Shown one piece after another: positions 1-5,700 of a DNA stretch of 24,665 nt. The translations under genes were made by a program, and so were the position numbers. The DNA is taken from NCBI GenBank assembly GCA_937952305.1, contig CALFZO010000191.1, positions 1 to 24,665 on the forward strand, read 5' to 3'. This DNA comes from an uncultured Anaerolineales bacterium (lineage in GTDB: Bacteria; Chloroflexota; Anaerolineae; Anaerolineales; UBA6663). The stretch's first letter is position 1, and each line of letters begins with the position of its first letter. The notes beneath the pieces were generated by a model. It saw nothing but the letters and a program-made list of their open reading frames with translations. It did not search any database and was not told where the DNA came from.

Positions 1-2
1 GC

Positions 3-776
3 CTGGTGGGGGTGCGGCCGGCGGCGCGTGAAGTGTTCGCGTTCCTGATCAAGTCGATCGAGGCCGTGGTCACCGGCGGCGTCTACTTGATCGCGTCGTT
101 GATCTTCGCCACGATCGCGCTGGCCATGTTTCGGGTGTTGAGCTTCGATATCCCAGACAGCTTGAACCGCCTGCTGTACGTCGGCACGGCCGGGTTGGTG
201 CCGGTGCTGGCGATCGCCAGCATCTATGACCCGCACCTGCCGCCGGCGCAGCAGGATTTCCAGCGCGGCGTCGGGCGCCTGATCATCACCTTTCCGCGCA
301 TCCTGCTGGGCCTGTCGCTGGTCGTGCTGGTGGCCTACGTCATCTCGATCCCGTTCAACTTCATGGCGCCGTTCACCAACCGCGACGTGCTCATCACTTA
401 CAACGGGATGCTGTTCGCGATCATGGGCCTGCTGGTGGGCGCGACGCCGGTGGCCGCGCCCGGCCTGGCGCCGCGCTCTGAGCGCGCTCTGCGCCTGGGC
501 ATCCAGGCCGTGGCCGGGCTGGTGATCCTGATCAGTCTGTACGCCCTGGCCGCCGTGCTCTACCGCACGTTCAACGATGTGCTGACCATCAATCGCCTGA
601 CTGTGATCGGCTGGAACTTGATCAACCTCGGCCTGCTGATCTGGCTGCTGATCCGGCAGCGGCAGGCGGCGCCGGAGGCCTGGATCGAAGCCTTGCACGG
701 CGTCTTCGCCCTGGGCGGCCGTCTCTACCTGGGTTGGGCGCTCTTCATCACGCTGGCCACCCCCTGGCTGTTCTGA
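3..776 (+). CDS. Multi-pass membrane protein, 3' part (5' end outside window)
   Basis: The reading frame is open to the left edge, so this is probably the C-terminal part of a longer protein. A GTG at position 6 is a possible but unsupported start. The 256 visible residues are strongly hydrophobic, with about six to seven membrane segments separated by short loops. A soluble loop around residues 70-90 contains the run DPHLPPAQQDF. The protein ends with a membrane segment (WALFITLATPWLF). The pattern resembles DUF4153-type membrane proteins of unknown function, but that is recollection of style and not a motif match. No catalytic motif is visible. The gene is followed by a 95-bp gap with small hairpins (TGTGC/GCACA at 792-807) but no clear T-tract terminator. 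Confidence 0.7.
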   Translation: MVGVRPAAREVFAFLIKSIEAVVTGGVYLIASLIFATIALAMFRVLSFDIPDSLNRLLYVGTAGLVPVLAIASIYDPHLPPAQQDFQRGVGRLIITFPRILLGLSLVVLVAYVISIPFNFMAPFTNRDVLITYNGMLFAIMGLLVGATPVAAPGLAPRSERALRLGIQAVAGLVILISLYALAAVLYRTFNDVLTINRLTVIGWNLINLGLLIWLLIRQRQAAPEAWIEALHGVFALGGRLYLGWALFITLATPWLF

Positions 777-830
777 AGCGCTGCCGGCGCTTGTGCTAAA
801 TGGCACAGACCGCCGCCGGCGCGGAATAAA

Positions 831-866
831 GTCCGGTTGCCGGACCGGGACAAGATTCGCTAGAAT
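831..866 (+). promoter_or_regulatory. Promoter with -35 inside an inverted repeat
   Basis: A -35-like TTGCCG (837-842) and a -10 TAGAAT (861-866) are separated by 18 bp. The -35 lies inside the perfect inverted repeat GTCCGG-TTG-CCGGAC (831-845), so a repressor or activator could bind there. The predicted start of transcription is about 872-874, at the first ATG of the small leader ORF. The promoter is well placed to drive the leader ORF and the aminotransferase. Confidence 0.55.
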
Positions 867-871
867 GGAGC

Positions 872-955
872 ATGGTTCCGCGTTGTCGGCTCATGTTCCT
901 GACCTACGAGCAGAAACTCAACGCGCTCCGCAAGCGCGCCACCGGTGACGGCTAG
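872..955 (+). CDS. Candidate 27-residue leader peptide upstream of aminotransferase
   Basis: The frame ATG GTT CCG CGT to TAG reads MVPRCRLMFLTYEQKLNALR followed by KRATGDG. An internal ATG at 893 would give 20 residues. The first ATG sits about 5 bp after the TAGAAT -10 element, so the mRNA could be leaderless; there is no Shine-Dalgarno before either ATG. The stop codon TAG (953-955) directly abuts an intrinsic terminator. The coding part contains a hairpin (CGCGCT 922-927 with AGCGCG 933-938). This arrangement of promoter, short ORF, hairpin and terminator in front of a biosynthetic gene is what a transcription attenuator looks like. The peptide is not enriched in one amino acid, however, so the controlling signal is not obvious. 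It could also be a chance frame within an untranslated leader. Confidence 0.35.
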   Translation: MVPRCRLMFLTYEQKLNALRKRATGDG

Positions 956-976
956 CCCGCGCCCGCGGGCCTTTTT
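955..976 (+). terminator. Intrinsic terminator between promoter and aminotransferase gene
   Basis: GCCCGC (955-960) pairs with GCGGGC (965-970) across a GCCC loop and is followed by CTTTTT. It lies downstream of the 861-866 promoter and 68 bp upstream of the aminotransferase start. It therefore either ends a small independent transcript or acts as an attenuator. Confidence 0.7.
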
Positions 977-1043
977 GCATCGCCTCTCGTTTGCTTCCAA
1001 CCGCAGAGCGAATCGATCAGCCTGACCTTCAGGAGCAATCGGC

Positions 1044-2366
1044 ATGGCTTACGTCACCACTGAAACCGCCGCGACTTTTCAACGCGCCCGCCGCGTGATG
1101 CCGCTGGGCGTCACGTCTAACTTCCGCTACTCCGGCGATAACACGCTCGTCATCAAACGTGGGCAGGGCGCCTACGTCTGGGACATGGACGACAACCAGT
1201 ACATCGACTACCGCCTGGCGTACGGCCCGGTCATCCTCGGCCACGCCGACCCGCGCGTCACCGCGCGCATCAGCGAGCAGCTGGCGCTCGGCAACCTGTA
1301 TGCCCACACCCATCCGCTCGAGATCGAAGTGGCTGAGCGCATTATCCAGATGCACCCCGGCGTGGAGCGGGTGCGCTTCGCCAACTCCGGCACCGAGGCC
1401 ACCATGCACGCCGTGCGCCTCGCGCGCGCTTACACCGGGCGCGAGAAGATCGCCAAGTTCGAGGGCGCCTACCACGGCAACCACGATTACGCGCTCTGGT
1501 CGACGGCCAACATGGCCTTCAACTCGGGCGGATCGCCGCGCAGCCCCATCCCGGTGGCCCAGAGCTCGGGCATCCCGGCCGCCGCGCGCGACCTGATCCA
1601 GATCCTGCGCTTCAACGATTTCGAGATGGCTGAGCGCGTGCTGCGTGACCGCGGCCACGAGATCGCGGGCCTGTTGGTGGAGCCGCTGATGGGCAACGCC
1701 GCCTGCCTGATGCCAGAGCCCGGCTTTCTGGAGCACCTGCGCGCGCTGTGCACGCGCCACGGCATCGTCCTGATCTTCGACGAGGTCAAAACGGGCTTCC
1801 GCATCGCGCCCGGCGGCGCGGCCGAGTACTTCGGCGTCCAGGCCGACCTGACCACCTTCGCCAAGAGCCTGGGCAACGGCTTCCCCATCGCCGCCATCGG
1901 CGGCAAAGCCGAAGTTATGGACATCATCGCCATGGCTCAGGTAGTGCAGGGCGGCACGTATTGCGGCAGCGCCGTGGGGATGGCCGCGGCCGTGGCCGTC
2001 ACCGATGCCATCCGGCACGACGGCGCTCTGGACCTCGTCCGCCAGCGCGGCCAGCGCCTGAGGCAGGGTTTGGAGGAGATCCTCACCGAGCAGGGGATCG
2101 CGCACGTGCTCGGCGGGACGCCGGCCGTCTTCGGGCTGATGCTGGAGCCGAAGGTGCCCAAGCCGCGTGAGTACCGTGACGTGGCCAACACCAACTTCCA
2201 GCTGTATGTGGACCTGGCCTACGCCCTGCGCGAGCGCGGCGTCGACCTGGAGCCGGACCCGCGCGAGCCGTTCTTCCTCAGCGCCGCGCACAGCGCCGCT
2301 GACATCGAGGAGACGCTGAACCGCTTCAACGACTCCGTCAAGGCCGTGAAACAACGCCGGCCCTGA
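1044..2366 (+). CDS. Class-III aminotransferase, glutamate-1-semialdehyde aminomutase family
   Basis: This is a cytosolic PLP-dependent fold-type I enzyme of 440 residues, close to the length usual for HemL. Visible motifs are NSGTEATMHAVRLARAYTGR (cofactor phosphate binding) and KFEGAYHGNHD. The run IFDEVKTGFR carries the PLP-ring aspartate (about D246), and TTFAKSLGNGFP carries the Schiff-base lysine (about K274). A good Shine-Dalgarno (AGGAG, about 1031-1035) supports the ATG at 1044. HemL converts glutamate-1-semialdehyde to 5-aminolevulinate. Here the region after the HxN motif (ALWSTANMAFNSGG) and the segment QGGTYCGSAVGMAAA differ from canonical HemL. No other heme gene is near. I therefore assign the family and not the heme reaction; other class-III aminotransferases acting on small amino acids are possible. 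The gene is monocistronic, bounded by terminators on both sides. Confidence 0.85.
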   Translation: MAYVTTETAATFQRARRVMPLGVTSNFRYSGDNTLVIKRGQGAYVWDMDDNQYIDYRLAYGPVILGHADPRVTARISEQLALGNLYAHTHPLEIEVAERIIQMHPGVERVRFANSGTEATMHAVRLARAYTGREKIAKFEGAYHGNHDYALWSTANMAFNSGGSPRSPIPVAQSSGIPAAARDLIQILRFNDFEMAERVLRDRGHEIAGLLVEPLMGNAACLMPEPGFLEHLRALCTRHGIVLIFDEVKTGFRIAPGGAAEYFGVQADLTTFAKSLGNGFPIAAIGGKAEVMDIIAMAQVVQGGTYCGSAVGMAAAVAVTDAIRHDGALDLVRQRGQRLRQGLEEILTEQGIAHVLGGTPAVFGLMLEPKVPKPREYRDVANTNFQLYVDLAYALRERGVDLEPDPREPFFLSAAHSAADIEETLNRFNDSVKAVKQRRP

Positions 2367-2390
2367 GAGCGCCGGGCTTTTCCGCAGGAA

Positions 2391-2425
2391 AGACAGCGCC
2401 CTCGCTGGGGGCGCTGTCTTTTGTC
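2391..2425 (+). terminator. Intrinsic terminator after aminotransferase
   Basis: AGACAGCGCC (2391-2400) pairs perfectly with GGCGCTGTCT (2410-2419) across a 9-nt loop and is followed by a TTTTG tract. It is placed 24 bp after the stop codon. Confidence 0.9.
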
Positions 2426-2496
2426 TGACAGCTCCCGCGCGCGGCCTATCGTCAACCCTTTTTCCCATTGGCGCTCTCCCGGGCCTGCCTGATACT

Positions 2497-2535
2497 AACG
2501 TTTGAGTAACGTTGTTTTGGTGTTGTTATGACAAC
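2497..2535 (+). promoter_or_regulatory. AACGTT direct repeats and hairpin in the leader of the giant surface protein
   Basis: Two copies of the palindrome AACGTT (2497-2502 and 2509-2514) are 12 bp apart. They are followed by the hairpin GTTGT-TATG-ACAAC (2522-2535). This stretch is AT-rich compared with the surrounding DNA. Together they look like a regulator-binding site near a distal promoter (weak TTGAGT 2502-2507, 18 bp, TTATGA 2526-2531). The role is inferred from position only. Confidence 0.35.
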
Positions 2536-2566
2536 CCTTGTGGCTTGCCTGTGGGTCTTCGAATAC

Positions 2567-2634
2567 CGGCCTGAGACGTCGCCACAGGTGAGCACGCGCT
2601 GCTCCAGCCACGCTTTGCAACTCGACGTCCCCGG
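2567..2634 (+). other. Potential structured leader RNA element, unidentified
   Basis: GACGTCG (2575-2581) pairs with CGACGTC (2623-2629), and CCGG (2567-2570) can extend the helix with CCGG (2631-2634). The enclosed 41 nt contain shorter complementary pieces. I compared it by eye with the c-di-GMP-I, cobalamin, TPP and ydaO consensus cores and did not find them. The 274-bp gap (2469-2742) otherwise contains no convincing gene. Confidence 0.3.
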
Positions 2635-2707
2635 CTTTCCACCCCACGGCCTTTAGTCGACGGTGGAGGGATTGTGCTGGTTGGTGGGCCGACCCCGGTC
2701 CCATCCG

Positions 2708-2737
2708 GCCAGTTTCAACTGGCTCAGACTTATAGAT
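2708..2737 (+). promoter_or_regulatory. 16-bp palindrome and -10-like TATAGAT before the surface protein
   Basis: GCCAGTTTCAACTGGC (2708-2723) is a perfect inverted repeat with a 2-bp centre. TATAGAT follows at 2731-2737, and the ATG of the surface protein is at 2743. There is no Shine-Dalgarno. If TATAGAT is the -10 element, the mRNA is nearly leaderless and the palindrome covers the -35 region, as an operator would. Confidence 0.4.
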
Positions 2738-2742
2738 AGCCT

Positions 2743-5700
2743 ATGAAGCCCTTGCTCTCTCTCTCGCAGCGTTTTGTCCGTCCGGGGCGCGTGGTGTTCC
2801 TGGCTGTGCTTTCGGCCCTGGGCGGCGCGCTGGTCGGCCTGCTGAGCCTGGCGCCTCAGGCGGCCTTCGCCGCCGACGTCGACATCGCCGTGTCCGTGAC
2901 GGCCGCGCCGGCCAGCCCCGTCATCGGCGCCCCCTACACCTACACCGTCCTCGTCACCAACACCACCGGCCTGTCCACGGCCTCGGCCGTGACGCTCACC
3001 GATACACTGCCGGCCGCCGTGACCCTGGCGAGCTACACCGCCGGCGCGGCCAGCTGCACCACCGGCCCGCTGGTCTGTACCTTCGCGACGCTGGCCGCCA
3101 ACGAGACGGCCACCGTGACCGTCGTGGTCACGCCGACGCTGGCCGGCACCGTCACCAACTGGGTGACTGCCACCGTGGGCGCCGCCGATCTGGACACCCA
3201 GCCCGGCAACAACACCGCCAGCCTGGCGACCACCTTGAACAATCCGCAGCCGGCTGTGTCCAGCCTGGCGCCGGTCTCGGCCTCGGCCGGCGGCACTGGC
3301 TTCACGCTGACCGTGACCGGCACTAATTTCGTCAGCGGCGCGGTCGTCCAGTGGAATGGCGCTGACCTGACGACGAGTGTGCTGAGCAGCACGCAGGTGA
3401 CGGCGACGGTGCCGGCGGCCAAGATCGCGGCGGCCGGCGCGGCGACGGTGACTGTATCCAACCCGGCGCCGGGCGGCGGCGCGGCGACGCCGACCCTGAA
3501 CTTCACCATCCATCCCGCCAACACCGCCGTCCAGATCAACACCCTTACGCCGGCCAGTTCGGTCGTCGGCCAGCCGGTGACCGTGAACTTTGGCGTGACC
3601 GCGCTGAGCCCGGGCGGCGGAACGCCCGGCGGCACCGTGACGCTGACGGTCTCCGGCGGCTCCGAGACCTGTTTTGGCGCATTGTCCGGCGGCGCCGGCA
3701 GCTGCGCGCTGACGCTGACCCAAGCCGGCACGCGCACCCTCAGCGCCCTGTATGGCGGCAGCGCCGATTACAACTCCAGCAGCACGAACACGACCTATAC
3801 CGTGGCCAAAGCGGACACGGTGATGACGGTGACGACCACGTCGGACCCGAGTGTGTCCGGCCAGTCCTTCACCGTGAACGTGACGGTGACGGCGGCTGCG
3901 CCCGGGGCGGGCACGCCCACCGGGACCGTGAACGTCACCCGCGACGGCGGCACGCCCGTGTGTGCGATCACGCTGAGCGGCGGCACCGGCTCCTGCACGC
4001 CGAGCCTGACGACGCCGGGTGCTTACACGCTGACCGGCGCCTACGGCGGCGACGCGAACTTCAACGGCAGCAACGACACGGACGCGCACACCGTCAACAA
4101 GGCCAACTCGGCCGTGACGGTGACGAGCGCCGTGGACCCGAGCGTGTCCGGCCAGACCTTCACCGTGACCGCGACGGTGACGGCGGCGGCGCCCGGGGCG
4201 GGCACGCCGACCGGGACCGTGAACGTCACCCGCGACGGCGGCACGGCTGTGTGTGCGATCACGCTCAGCGCCGGCAGCGGCTCCTGCACGACGAGCCTGA
4301 CGACGCCGGGCGCCTACACGCTGACCGGCACCTACGGCGGCGACGCCAATTTCAACGGCAACACCGGCACCGACGGCCACTCCGTCAACAAGGCGGACAG
4401 CAACGTGGCGCTCAACACTGGCCCGGATCCAGCTGTGGTCGGCCAGAACTTTAACATCAACGCCACGGTGGCGGCGGCCGGACTCGGCGCGGGCACGCCG
4501 ACCGGGAGCGTGGACATCACCCGCGACGGCGGCGTCCCGGTCTGCACGATCACGCTCAGCGCCGGCGCCGGCTCGTGCTCGACGAACCTGACGACGCCAG
4601 CCGCCTACACGCTGACCGGCACTTACGGCGGCGACACCAACTTCAACGGCGACACCGGCACGGACGGACAGACCGTCAACAAAGCTGAGACGAGCGTCAC
4701 CGTCATGGGCGTCGCGCCCAGCCCGTCGGTGGTCGGCCAGGCAGTCACGGTGGCGTTCTCAGTCACGGTTGATTCGCCCGGCGTGGGCACGCCCACCGGC
4801 GCGGTGACGGTGACCACGGCCACCGGCGCCGAAACCTGTTCGGCCACGCTGGCGGGCGGCGTGGGCTCCTGCCCGATCACGCTCACCACGGCCGGCACGC
4901 GCACGCTCATCGTCACCTACGGCGGCGACAGCCAGTTCAACGGCTCGGATGTCTCCAAGTCCCAAACCGTGAACCCGGCGGCGACGACGGTGACCATCAC
5001 GACAGACGCGGCCGACCCGTCCGTGGCCGGCGAGCCGATCACGATCTCCTACACCGTCGCCGCCGTCGCCCCGGGCAACGGCACACCCACCGGGTCAGTC
5101 ACGGTGAGCAGCTCGGCCGGATCATGCTCCGGGCCGCTGACAGCGGGCTCCGGCGCCTGCACGTTTACGCCCGCCAACGCCGGCGCCTATACGCTCACAG
5201 CCGACTACGGCGGCGATGGCAATTACGCCGCCAGCAGCGACACCGAACCGCACCAGGTGAACAAGGCCGCCACCACCACGACCGTCGTCAGCACGACGCC
5301 GGCCCCGTCGGTCACGGGCCAGTCGGTCACCGTCAATTTCTCGGTGACGGTTGCGGCGCCCGGCGCGGGCACGGCCACCGGCACGGTCACGGTCACCGTC
5401 TCGGGCGGGTCCGAGACCTGTTCTGGGATTCTCTTCGGCGGCGCGGGCAGCTGCGCCCTGACGCTGACCTCAGCCGGCGCGCCGCGCACGTTCACGGCCA
5501 GCTACGGCGGCGCCGCGGACTTCAACGCGAGCACGTCGGCCGGCTACAGCCACACCGTCAACGCGGCCACAACCACCACCACCCTCACCGGCCGCGCGCC
5601 CACGTCCACGACGCTGGGCCAGACGGTGACCGTCTCGTACAGTGTGGGCGTCGTCAGCCCCGGCGCGGGCACGCCCACCGGCAATGTCACGGTCAGCGCC

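Noticed and set aside
1029..2468. 479-codon minus-strand frame opposite the aminotransferase
   Set aside because: It mirrors the codon use of the real gene, crosses a strong terminator and has low-complexity Arg/Gly/His composition.
2567..2700. Possible known riboswitch (c-di-GMP-I, cobalamin, TPP or ydaO)
   Set aside because: The conserved core strings of these classes were not found by eye. It is kept only as an unidentified structured leader.
2495..2704. 69-codon minus-strand frame in the surface-protein leader
   Set aside because: No ribosome-binding site, no recognisable features, and it overlaps the palindromic regulatory elements.
3853..4725. CRISPR-like array or mobile element
   Set aside because: The units are 291-bp coding repeats without spacers, terminal inverted repeats or a transposase.
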